Source of the DNA: Flavobacteriaceae bacterium
Lineage (GTDB): Bacteria > Bacteroidota > Bacteroidia > Flavobacteriales > Flavobacteriaceae
Assembly: GCA_016744615.1 (NCBI GenBank)
Contig: JADGEA010000009.1
Coordinates: 1-41,875 of the forward strand
Direction of reading: 5' to 3'
Length of the DNA: 41,875 bases
A program made the position numbers and the translations under genes. Below, piece after piece: positions 34,592 through 41,875 of this stretch (positions within the stretch are counted from its first letter, which is position 1; each line of letters opens with the position of its first letter). The notes beneath the pieces were generated by a model. The model was not told where the DNA came from. It saw only the letters and a list, made by a program, of their open reading frames with translations, and ran no database searches.

Positions 34592-36724
34592 ATGACCATT
34601 ATATTGAGAAATAGCAATCTACCAGTCAAATATCGCCTATTATTTCTTTTTATTTTTATGCTTGTGACCACAGACATAAAGGCTCAATTTTATATTGCGC
34701 CAAATGGTAGGGATTCTAATCCAGGAACGAAAGAAAAACCATTTGCTTCCTTGATAAGTGCACGAAATGCTGTAAGAAAATTAAAAAATAGATCTCCTCA
34801 AAATAAAAATATCGTTATTCATATTGCCGAAGGAGTTTATATTATGGATGAACCTTTGATATTAAATACTGAGGATGGAGGGTCAGATAAATATCCTATA
34901 ATTTATCAAGCTGAAAAAGGAAAGATGCCAATTTTTAGCGGCGGAAAACAAATTAACGGTTTTAAAGTAAATAAAGATGGTATTTGGGAAGTACAAATTC
35001 CAAATATCAAATATCGACAATGGAGATTTGATCAATTATATGTCAATGGCAATAGAACTGTACTTGCTAGAACTCCTAACAAAGGTTTTCTAAAAATTAA
35101 TGAAATAAATGAAAATGTGCTAGTAAAAGGAACAGGGCGTGCTCCAGAAAGAGCAACACAGACTATTTTATTTGATACAGAAGATTTTAGTTTTGCTAAA
35201 AATATTGCTAATCATGAAATAAAAAACGTACGTTTCAGAACCTTTCATCACTGGGATTTTACATTACGATTCTTAGATAGTATTGACAATAATCAAATGG
35301 CTATTTATACAACCGGACAAGGTATGAAACCATGGAATCCTATCAAAAAAGATGGTAGGGTTATGTTTGAGAATTTTAGAGCCGCTTTGGATAATGCTGG
35401 AGAATGGTTTTTAAATGATGAGGGCACATTATATTATATCCCTCTACCAGACCAAACTCCTGAAAATACAGTGATAATCGCTCCTGTTCTGGAAAATCTG
35501 ATCTCTTTTAATGGAGATGCAAAATCAGGTAATTTTGTAGAACATATCCATTTTGAAGGTATTTCATTTCAACATTGCGCCTACAACATACCTACTACAG
35601 GGTCTGAACCAAATCAGGCAGCAGTATTGATAAATGCAGCTATTATGCTGGAGGGGTCAAGAGATATTTCTTTTAGGAATTGTGAGGTTTCAAAAACCGG
35701 ACAACATGCCATTTGGTTTAAAAAAGGGTGTAATAATTCTGTTGTTGAAAATTGCTACATAAATGATATCGGTGGTGGCGGAATTTATTTGGGAGACACA
35801 AAACCTCACGAAGGCATAGAGCACACAAAAAACATACAGATAAAAAATAATATCATCCATACCGGTGGACGTGAATTTCCATCAGCAATCGGAATCTGGG
35901 TTGGACATAGTTCTGATAATTTGATCACCTATAATGATATTGGCAATTTTTATTATACCGGTATTTCCGTAGGCTGGATTTGGGGTTACAAACCAAGTTT
36001 GTCAAAGAGAAATACAATTACTTATAATAACATTCATCATATTGGTTGGGATCTGTTAAGTGATATGGCAGCTGTTTATACTCTTGGAAAATCAGAAGGT
36101 ACCATAATCAGCAATAACGTCATTCATCATATCCATGCTTATTCTTATGGAGGCTGGGGATTGTATACAGATGAAGGATCTTCTGGCATTTTAATGGAAA
36201 ATAATCTTGTTTACAGTACAAAAACCGGTGGATTTCACCAACATTATGGAGAAAACAATACCATTAAAAATAATATTTTTGCTTTTGCAAAAATGTTTCA
36301 GGTACAATGTACACGAGTAGAAGATCATCTGTCATTTAGTTTTCATAATAATATCATATTATTTGAAGAAGGTACAGTATTGAAAGGTTCGTGGAATAAG
36401 ATCCACATTGAAATGGATCAAAATCTGTACTGGAATATTTCCGGAAATGATTATAATTTCAATGAGAAATCATTTGGGAAATGGCAGCGATCAGGTCATG
36501 ATACAAACAGTTTTATTACTGATCCTAATTTTAAAGACCCAATGGCATTTAATTTTAAATTAAAAAATAAAAAATCCATAAAAAGAATTGATTTTAAACC
36601 TTTTAAATATAAAAAAGCAGGGGTTACCGGTAGTAAAAAATGGAAGAAAAAAGCAATATTACCAGATAATATTATTCAAGAATTTGACCGTGTAGTAGAG
36701 GTCAATATCATGAAAACCAAATAA
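34592..36724 (+). CDS. Secreted right-handed beta-helix protein, possibly a GH141-like glycosidase
   Basis: This 710-residue protein begins with a signal peptide ending near TDIKAQ. The start of the mature protein (FYIAPNGRDSNPGTKEKPFASLISARNAV) is typical of Bacteroidota parallel beta-helix proteins. An N-terminal domain with ADKYPIIYQAEKG-type sequence and GGKQINGF leads into the helix itself. From about residue 320 the coils are visible as repeating N-N-x-I units (VVENCYINDIGGGGIYLGD, IQIKNNIIHTGG, NTITYNNIHHIG, IISNNVIHHIH, GILMENNLVYS). This architecture is shared by GH141 (alpha-L-fucosidase and xylanase activities) and several lyases. The context of GH20, PNGase and sulfatase would fit a fucosidase, but that is inference. 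Confidence 0.82.
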   Translation: MTIILRNSNLPVKYRLLFLFIFMLVTTDIKAQFYIAPNGRDSNPGTKEKPFASLISARNAVRKLKNRSPQNKNIVIHIAEGVYIMDEPLILNTEDGGSDKYPIIYQAEKGKMPIFSGGKQINGFKVNKDGIWEVQIPNIKYRQWRFDQLYVNGNRTVLARTPNKGFLKINEINENVLVKGTGRAPERATQTILFDTEDFSFAKNIANHEIKNVRFRTFHHWDFTLRFLDSIDNNQMAIYTTGQGMKPWNPIKKDGRVMFENFRAALDNAGEWFLNDEGTLYYIPLPDQTPENTVIIAPVLENLISFNGDAKSGNFVEHIHFEGISFQHCAYNIPTTGSEPNQAAVLINAAIMLEGSRDISFRNCEVSKTGQHAIWFKKGCNNSVVENCYINDIGGGGIYLGDTKPHEGIEHTKNIQIKNNIIHTGGREFPSAIGIWVGHSSDNLITYNDIGNFYYTGISVGWIWGYKPSLSKRNTITYNNIHHIGWDLLSDMAAVYTLGKSEGTIISNNVIHHIHAYSYGGWGLYTDEGSSGILMENNLVYSTKTGGFHQHYGENNTIKNNIFAFAKMFQVQCTRVEDHLSFSFHNNIILFEEGTVLKGSWNKIHIEMDQNLYWNISGNDYNFNEKSFGKWQRSGHDTNSFITDPNFKDPMAFNFKLKNKKSIKRIDFKPFKYKKAGVTGSKKWKKKAILPDNIIQEFDRVVEVNIMKTK

Positions 36725-36785
36725 TACTTGTTTTATTTTAGCTTTATCATTTGTGAATTTAATACTAAATTTATGGCAGTACCCT

Positions 36786-37358
36786 TTATTCTTTGATCAG
36801 TACATCCAGCATGTCTCTTACTTTTCCACTATTCCAGTCTGCAGCACCTGTTTTATCCACAACAATCTTACCTTTTTTATTGATGATATAAGTGGTTGGC
36901 AATGAATTACTCAACAATTCTTTAGGAGCTTCAGTCAACTGATAATAAACAGGGTGTGAATAGTTTTTATCCGCAATAAACTTTTTTACTTTTTTAGGAT
37001 CATCGTTAGCAACAAATAAAAACACCACATCATTTTTATAATCCTGATAAAGATCTTCAAATGAAGGCATTTCTGCAATACAAGGTGGACACCAAGTTGC
37101 CCAAAAATTAACAACAATCACTTTGCCTTTATATTGCTCAAAAGTTGATTCCTCACCCTCAATATCCATTAATTTCCAATCGTAAGAGTTTAATTTTACC
37201 CTATCAGATTTATCAATTTCCATATTGAATACACGGGTAGTAACAAAGGAAACTCCTTTGATCAATGTTGCTCTAACAGGTAATCCGAAAGGCGTGAATA
37301 AAAATATAATAAAGGCAAAAAACAGTATATTGGATAAGTTCTTTTTTAAAAATTCCAT
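36786..37358 (-). CDS. TlpA-family thioredoxin-like protein, membrane-anchored
   Basis: This 190-residue protein has one N-terminal membrane helix (about residues 8-25) and a periplasmic thioredoxin domain with the redox motif C90-P-P-C93 in VNFWATWCPPCIAEMP. The cis-proline is in NSLPTTYIINKKGKI. It is of the TlpA/ResA reducing type, typically serving cytochrome c maturation or periplasmic thiol reduction. Partner genes for cytochrome c assembly are not adjacent. It is convergent with the beta-helix gene and divergent from the phosphofructokinase. Confidence 0.88.
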   Translation of the reverse strand: MEFLKKNLSNILFFAFIIFLFTPFGLPVRATLIKGVSFVTTRVFNMEIDKSDRVKLNSYDWKLMDIEGEESTFEQYKGKVIVVNFWATWCPPCIAEMPSFEDLYQDYKNDVVFLFVANDDPKKVKKFIADKNYSHPVYYQLTEAPKELLSNSLPTTYIINKKGKIVVDKTGAADWNSGKVRDMLDVLIKE

Positions 37359-37375
37359 TTTCTTTTAATTTCTGT

Positions 37376-37383
37376 CAAATTTA
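37376..37383 (-). promoter_or_regulatory. -7 promoter element of the TlpA-like gene
   Basis: On the minus strand TAAATTTG fits TAnnTTTG, 18 nt before the ATG at 37358. No -33 TTG at the usual distance. Confidence 0.4.
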
Positions 37384-37522
37384 ACGAATTACTAGTTACT
37401 TTTTTTTAAATTTACAACAGTTTGTTCCAATTCTTCATTATTTCCAATTTGTTATACTTGAATTAAAGTTTTATGGAAATAATATTGGACAATTTTTATA
37501 ATAATTTTAAATAATTTTTTAA

Positions 37523-38728
37523 ATGGCACATGTGAATAAAATAAAAGGGGTTATTGCAATCTTAACCGGAGGAGGTGATGTTCCGGGGCTAAACCCTGCG
37601 ATTAGAGCAATTACAATCAGAGCTAACCGTGAAGGGTATAAAGTTATCGGTTTACGCCGTGGATGGGCAGGTATAACGGAACTTATAAGAGATAAAAAGG
37701 TAGATAATAGTCGAAATTATATTAAACTAACCAATGATATCGTAAATAAATCAGGTCGTACTGGTGGTACCTTCTTACATTCATCAAGAACAAAACCAAG
37801 TCACATGCCTAAAGACAAAGTACCTGAACACTTACAAGATACTTACAATAAAGAGTTCAATGATCTTACGCCTGAGATTATAAAAAATCTGGAATGGTTA
37901 GGCGTTGATTTTTTAATTCCTATCGGAGGTGATGATACATTAAGTTATGGAGTGAGAATGTACAAAGAAGGCGTGAAGGTTGTTGCCATACCAAAAACTA
38001 TGGACAATGATGTACCTGGTACAGATTATTGTATAGGATTTAGTACCTGCGTTACCCGAACTATTTCAATGACCAATAATTTGCGAACATCGGCAGGTTC
38101 TCATGAAAGAATTCTGGTAATGGAAGTTTTTGGAAGATATGCTGGTTTTACAGCCATGTTACCTACCATGGCAGGTGCTGCCAACAGATGTGTGATTCCT
38201 GAATATAATTTTGACATTGAACACCTTACAGAATTGTTAGTACAAGACAGGAATAACAATCCAAGTAAATATTCTGTTGTTTTAGCCTCAGAAGGAACCT
38301 TATTTAAGGGAGAAGAAATGATTTATCAGGATGCCGAAAAAGATATGTTTGGACATGCAAAATTAGGAGGAGTTGGTGATATGATCTCCGCAGGAATCAA
38401 AAGCCATACTGCTAAATTTAACAATGGTAACACCATAAATATCATCAACCAAAAACTTGGTTATCTGGTTAGAGGTGGAGATCCTGATGCGGTAGATTCT
38501 ATTGTTCCTATGGCATTTGGAAATCTGGCACTGGATCTTATTCTTGGAGGTTTTCACGGAAGATTGGTTGTACTTAAAAACGGAAGGTATGATGATGTTC
38601 CTTTAGAAGTAGTGACCAGTACTAAGAAAATTGTAAATATTGAAAAATACTATAATATAGAAAGATTAAGACCTCATTATCATAGGTTTGAAATGAAACC
38701 TATGTTTTTAATGGCAGCAGATTCTTAG
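37523..38728 (+). CDS. 6-phosphofructokinase with pyrophosphate-type active site
   Basis: This 401-residue phosphofructokinase (PFK-A superfamily, long form) phosphorylates fructose-6-phosphate. Phosphate-loop motifs are ILTGGGDVPGLNPAIR and the substrate motif is TMDNDVPGTDYCIGFSTC. Two positions decide the phosphoryl donor. The ATP enzymes have Gly in GGDGS, while here the motif is GGDDT with D138. The ATP enzymes have PGTIDND, while here it is PKTMDND with K158. Asp plus Lys is the pattern of PPi-dependent PFKs. The reaction would then be near-equilibrium and reversible. A standard ATP-PFK may exist elsewhere in the genome. Confidence 0.88.
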   Translation: MAHVNKIKGVIAILTGGGDVPGLNPAIRAITIRANREGYKVIGLRRGWAGITELIRDKKVDNSRNYIKLTNDIVNKSGRTGGTFLHSSRTKPSHMPKDKVPEHLQDTYNKEFNDLTPEIIKNLEWLGVDFLIPIGGDDTLSYGVRMYKEGVKVVAIPKTMDNDVPGTDYCIGFSTCVTRTISMTNNLRTSAGSHERILVMEVFGRYAGFTAMLPTMAGAANRCVIPEYNFDIEHLTELLVQDRNNNPSKYSVVLASEGTLFKGEEMIYQDAEKDMFGHAKLGGVGDMISAGIKSHTAKFNNGNTINIINQKLGYLVRGGDPDAVDSIVPMAFGNLALDLILGGFHGRLVVLKNGRYDDVPLEVVTSTKKIVNIEKYYNIERLRPHYHRFEMKPMFLMAADS

Positions 38729-38740
38729 TAGAACTAATTT

Positions 38741-38780
38741 AAAAAAATACCCGATAAAATTAATTATCGGGTATTTTTTT
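38741..38780. terminator. Bidirectional intrinsic terminator between pfk and acn
   Basis: A perfect 17-bp stem, arms 38741-38757 and 38764-38780 (AAAAAAATACCCGATAA and complement), with a 6-nt loop. Runs of seven A and seven T on the two sides allow termination of the PFK transcript on the plus strand and of the aconitase transcript on the minus strand. Confidence 0.88.
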
Positions 38781-38797
38781 GTTTATGTATTGACTAT

Positions 38798-41056
38798 CTA
38801 CTGATTCTCCTTTTTAATCAAATTCAACGCACTACCCTCCTTAAACCATTCTATTTGATTATCATTATAAGTATGGTTCAATTTAATAGCATCATTGCTT
38901 CCATCGGCATGAATGATCTCTAAAGTCAATTGTTTACCAGGAGCAAATTCATTCAGATCAACAAAGTTAAAGGTATCATCTTCCTTAATCAGATCATAAT
39001 CGCTTTCATTAGCAAATGTAAGACCTAACATTCCTTGCTTTTTTAAGTTTGTTTCATGAATTCTAGCAAATGATTTAACAATTACAGCAGCAACTCCCAA
39101 ATGACGTGGCTCCATTGCTGCATGCTCACGTGAAGATCCCTCTCCATAATTATGATCTCCAACTACAATCGAATAAACATTAGCTGCTTTATATGCTCTT
39201 GCAGTATCTGGCACAGGGCCGTATTCACCTGTCAATTGATTTTTTACACTATTTGTTTCTTTGTTAAATGCATTTACCGCTCCAATCAACATGTTATTTG
39301 AAATATTATTCAAATGACCTCTAAAACGTAACCATGGCCCAGCCATTGAGATATGATCTGTTGTACATTTCCCAAATGCTTTGATCAATAGTTTAGCATT
39401 ATTTACTTCCTTTATTGGCTCAAAAGGAGTTAATAATTGTAGTCTTTCAGAATCACCATTCACAACAACATCTACCTTTGAACCATCTTTAACAGGAGCA
39501 ACAAATCCTGGATCATCCACATCAAAACCTTTAGGAGGTAATTCAAAACCTGTTGGTTCTTCTAACATGATCTCTTCACCATTTTTATTGATTAGCTTAT
39601 CAGTCATCGGATTAAAATCCAGTCTACCCGAAATTGCTACTGCTGCAACCATTGACGGAGATGCTACAAAAGCATGGGTATTTGGATTTCCATCAGCCCT
39701 TTTTGAAAAGTTACGGTTAAAAGAGTGAATAATTGAATTTTTCTTTTGCTCTCCTGCTCCTTCTCTCTCCCACTGTCCGATACATGGTCCACATGCATTC
39801 GTGAATATTTTCGCATCCAGATCTTCAAAAATTTGCAATAAACCATCTCTTTCAGCAGTAAATCTTACCTGTTCAGATCCCGGATTGATACCAAATTCTG
39901 CTTTAGCAACAATACCTTTATCCACCGCTTGTTTTGCAATGGAAGCAGCTCTTGACAAATCTTCATAAGAAGAATTGGTACATGAACCTATCAATCCCCA
40001 TTCCACATCCAGTGGCCATCCATTTTTGGTGGCTTTCTCATTAACTTCTCCTACAGGAGTAGCTAAATCAGGACTAAAAGGACCATTGATATATGGCTTA
40101 AGTTCAGATAAATTAATTTCAATAACCTGATCAAAATACTTTTCAGGATTTTCATATACTTCATCATCACCGGTTAAATAAGGTGCAATCTTATTTGCTT
40201 CATCCGCTATTTCACCTCTATCTGTAGCTCTTAAATATCGCTCAATAGAGTCGTCATATCCAAAAGTAGATGTGGTAGCTCCAATTTCAGCTCCCATATT
40301 ACAAATAGTTCCTTTTCCTGTTGCTGATAGAGCTTTTGCCCCTTCACCAAAATATTCTACAATGGCTCCTGTTCCTCCTTTTACAGTTAAAATACCTGCA
40401 ACTTTTAAAATAACATCTTTTGCAGATGTCCAGCCACTTAATTTACCTGTTAATTTTATACCAATTAATTTAGGAAATTTAAGTTCCCATGCCATATCAG
40501 CCATAACATCAACAGCGTCAGCACCTCCTACACCAATAGCAATCATTCCTAATCCTCCTGCATTTACGGTATGAGAATCTGTACCAATCATCATTCCTCC
40601 TGGAAATGCATAATTTTCCAAAACAACCTGATGAATAATCCCTGCCCCAGGTTTCCAGAAACCAATTCCATATTTATTAGAAACTGATCCTAAAAAGTTA
40701 AAAACCTCACTACTTGTATTGATCGCATTTTGCAGATCTTTATCTGCTCCAACTTTCGCCTGGATCAAGTGATCACAATGAACAGTAGTTGGCACGGCAA
40801 CTTTTTTCTTTCCTGCCTGCATAAATTGCAATAATGCCATTTGTGCAGTTGCATCCTGACAGGCAATTCTATCGGGGGCAAAATCAACATAATCTTCACC
40901 TCTTTTATAGGAAATATCTGCTTTACCATCCCAAAGGTGATTATACAATATTTTTTCTGCCAGGGTTAATGGTCTGCCAACAATAGTTCTTGCAGCATCC
41001 ACACGGTCTACCATTCTTTCGTAAACCTTTTTTATCATTTCAACATCAAAAGCCAT
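38798..41056 (-). CDS. acn: Aconitate hydratase
   Basis: This 752-residue aconitase isomerises citrate to isocitrate in the TCA cycle. The [4Fe-4S] cysteines are C359 ([15 protein letters not shown]) and C422 and C425 ([12 protein letters not shown]). The length, the N-terminal [28 protein letters not shown] and the swivel domain with [18 protein letters not shown] are of the mitochondrial-type aconitase used by Bacteroidota. A -7-like box (TACTTTTG, 41102-41109 on the minus strand) lies 46 nt upstream of the ATG. Confidence 0.95.
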   Translation of the reverse strand: MAFDVEMIKKVYERMVDRVDAARTIVGRPLTLAEKILYNHLWDGKADISYKRGEDYVDFAPDRIACQDATAQMALLQFMQAGKKKVAVPTTVHCDHLIQAKVGADKDLQNAINTSSEVFNFLGSVSNKYGIGFWKPGAGIIHQVVLENYAFPGGMMIGTDSHTVNAGGLGMIAIGVGGADAVDVMADMAWELKFPKLIGIKLTGKLSGWTSAKDVILKVAGILTVKGGTGAIVEYFGEGAKALSATGKGTICNMGAEIGATTSTFGYDDSIERYLRATDRGEIADEANKIAPYLTGDDEVYENPEKYFDQVIEINLSELKPYINGPFSPDLATPVGEVNEKATKNGWPLDVEWGLIGSCTNSSYEDLSRAASIAKQAVDKGIVAKAEFGINPGSEQVRFTAERDGLLQIFEDLDAKIFTNACGPCIGQWEREGAGEQKKNSIIHSFNRNFSKRADGNPNTHAFVASPSMVAAVAISGRLDFNPMTDKLINKNGEEIMLEEPTGFELPPKGFDVDDPGFVAPVKDGSKVDVVVNGDSERLQLLTPFEPIKEVNNAKLLIKAFGKCTTDHISMAGPWLRFRGHLNNISNNMLIGAVNAFNKETNSVKNQLTGEYGPVPDTARAYKAANVYSIVVGDHNYGEGSSREHAAMEPRHLGVAAVIVKSFARIHETNLKKQGMLGLTFANESDYDLIKEDDTFNFVDLNEFAPGKQLTLEIIHADGSNDAIKLNHTYNDNQIEWFKEGSALNLIKKENQ

Positions 41057-41101
41057 ACTAAATATTTATTTTTTTGAGTAATTATTAAATTTAAAAGGTC
41101 T

Positions 41102-41109
41102 CAAAAGTA
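41102..41109 (-). promoter_or_regulatory. -7 promoter element of aconitase
   Basis: Minus-strand TACTTTTG fits TAnnTTTG; transcription would start around 41095, leaving a leader of roughly 40 nt. Confidence 0.45.
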
Positions 41110-41248
41110 CAAAAATTAAAGCTGATTTTAGAGATAATTCAATAGAAATAGGTGCTTTATCAATATAAATTATTCATTAGGTAATATAATATTTATAAAG
41201 TAATAAATAGATAAATAAAGGGTGACTATTTGCGAATTTGATAAAAAA

Positions 41249-41576
41249 AAGTAAGTCTATAAGCCGGATTCTGTATCATACCAAAAGTATGACTCTTATC
41301 ATTTATCTACGTTACAAATTACTTTGCAACTCTAGCTGCTTACCCCTTGAAATTGAGCGAGTAGCTCTTACCCAAAAGGGACTTCAATATACATAGCATT
41401 GCACCGCATAGAGTTTACCTGGTTTCACTACAGCCGAACTGTACATACTTTCTGTTGCACTTGTCCTACCCCGAAACCCGGGGTGACGGATGTTATCCGC
41501 TATGCTACTCTTTGGTGTCCGGACTTTCCTCTTTATGCAAACTTAAGTCAACACAAAGCGATAAGACGACTTACTT
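41249..41576 (-). ncRNA. rnpB: RNase P RNA
   Basis: The minus strand has the universal landmarks of bacterial RNase P RNA. Near the 5' end is GAGGAAAGTCCGGAC (41517-41531), and near the 3' end ACAGAATCCGGCTTATA (41258-41274). The ends pair as helix P1: 41568-41574 with 41251-41257, extendable by four A-T pairs. The length of about 328 nt is normal for type A. As the catalytic RNA of RNase P it matures tRNA 5' ends. It lies downstream of two small-RNA-like units on the same strand, and its own 3' end is followed by a T-run. Confidence 0.95.
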
Positions 41577-41609
41577 TTTATGTTGTAAAAATACATTTAA
41601 ATTCAGTGA

Positions 41610-41684
41610 AAAAAAAATCCCACTCTTGAAAACAAAAGTGGGAAAATTGCTATGAAAAAGAATATTACTATAAAAGTAATATAA
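41610..41684 (-). ncRNA. Candidate small RNA, copy A
   Basis: On the minus strand a promoter (41690-41719) is followed by a 7-bp hairpin (41676-41682 with 41662-41668, ATATTAC type). Next comes a 19-nt unpaired CU-rich core (CTTTTTCATAGCAATTTT) and then an intrinsic terminator (41634-41642 with 41619-41627, one mismatch). An A-run on the plus strand supplies the U-tail. Predicted size is about 75 nt. The 26 nt at 41637-41662 are identical to 41790-41815 in copy B. No protein frame of note lies on this strand. Confidence 0.6.
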
Positions 41685-41689
41685 TGCCT

Positions 41690-41719
41690 CAAAAATACAA
41701 TATTTTAAATAATATTCAA
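41690..41719 (-). promoter_or_regulatory. Promoter of small RNA copy A
   Basis: Minus-strand TTG (41717-41719), exactly 19 nt, then TATTTTTG (41690-41697). This matches the Bacteroidota -33/-7 consensus in both elements and spacing, and is the best promoter match in the window. Confidence 0.65.
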
Positions 41720-41770
41720 CTTTTTTCATAAAAAATATTATAAAATTTTTAATAAATGCTTTTTTGTAAT

Positions 41771-41844
41771 AAAAAACCCACTCATTTAGAGTGGGAAAAT
41801 TGCTATGAAAAAGAAAAAGTTGCTGAATTTTAGAAATTCAGCAA
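41771..41844 (-). ncRNA. Candidate small RNA, copy B
   Basis: It has the same architecture as copy A. A -7 box TATATTTG (41847-41854 on the minus strand) precedes an 11-bp hairpin (41834-41844 with 41820-41830, TTGCTGAATTT type). The shared unpaired core CTTTTTCATAGCAATTTT follows, then a 7-bp terminator (41789-41795 with 41777-41783, CCCACTC) and a run of six T. The 5' hairpin differs from copy A in sequence while the core is identical. The -33 element would fall at the window edge and cannot be checked. Confidence 0.6.
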
Positions 41845-41875
41845 AACAAATATAATAAATTATTTACATAAAATC

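Noticed and set aside
41653-41685. Plus-strand mini-ORFs starting ATGAAAAAG in both small-RNA units (10 and 16 codons)
   Set aside because: They share only the first few codons, the two downstream parts are unrelated, and the hairpins carry their T-runs on the minus strand. The RNA reading on the minus strand explains promoter, hairpin and terminator better.

Overview
The window reads as chromosome from a Bacteroidota bacterium, most likely a marine or host-associated member of the Flavobacteriales. The evidence is AT-rich DNA, promoters of the TAnnTTTG type, almost no Shine-Dalgarno sites, many MKK-type secreted proteins, GLPGLI/PNGase F, sulfatase and GH20 genes, and DUF937 and DUF6155 proteins. 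This is an inference; no 16S rRNA is present.

Layout. 1-2059: the 5' part of a dicarboxylate/glutamate symporter gene, a DUF937 protein with a very strong palindromic terminator, and two small membrane proteins. 2052-12170: a complete haem pathway by the C5 route in about 10 kb. On the minus strand are hemH and hemJ. Divergent from them are hemA, a fused hemC-hemD, hemB, hemL, hemE and hemN. A four-helix-bundle (S23-type) gene, heptad repeats and a MITE-like element interrupt this run between hemL and hemE. 12171-19405: accessory DNA with a tiny hydrophobic ORF followed by a terminator-like hairpin, an MscS-family channel, a cluster of degenerate MITE copies, an unrecognised two-gene unit (helical-repeat protein plus long coiled-coil protein), a DUF6155 gene and a palindrome-rich block.

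19406-26556: msrA; a pxpA-pxpB-pxpC-threonine aldolase operon (5-oxoproline degradation) next to a remnant of what looks like a transporter; a secreted DUF2891 protein; prfB without the programmed frameshift, overlapping a HAD phosphatase gene. 26557-28923: a decay zone with remnants of a tricorn/S41-type peptidase and other genes around an intact secreted class I glutamine amidotransferase-like protein. 28924-36724: a small glycan-degrading locus without SusC/SusD: GH20 hexosaminidase, PNGase F-like glycosidase, S1 sulfatase and a secreted beta-helix protein. Together they could take apart sulfated N-glycans or glycoproteins.

36786-41875: a TlpA-like thioredoxin, a phosphofructokinase with pyrophosphate-type residues, aconitase, RNase P RNA, and two tandem small-RNA-like units upstream of rnpB. 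These two units share a 26-nt core, have different 5' hairpins and each ends in a terminator. They are the best candidate for something undescribed here.

All calls come from reading the sequence; no database search was run.
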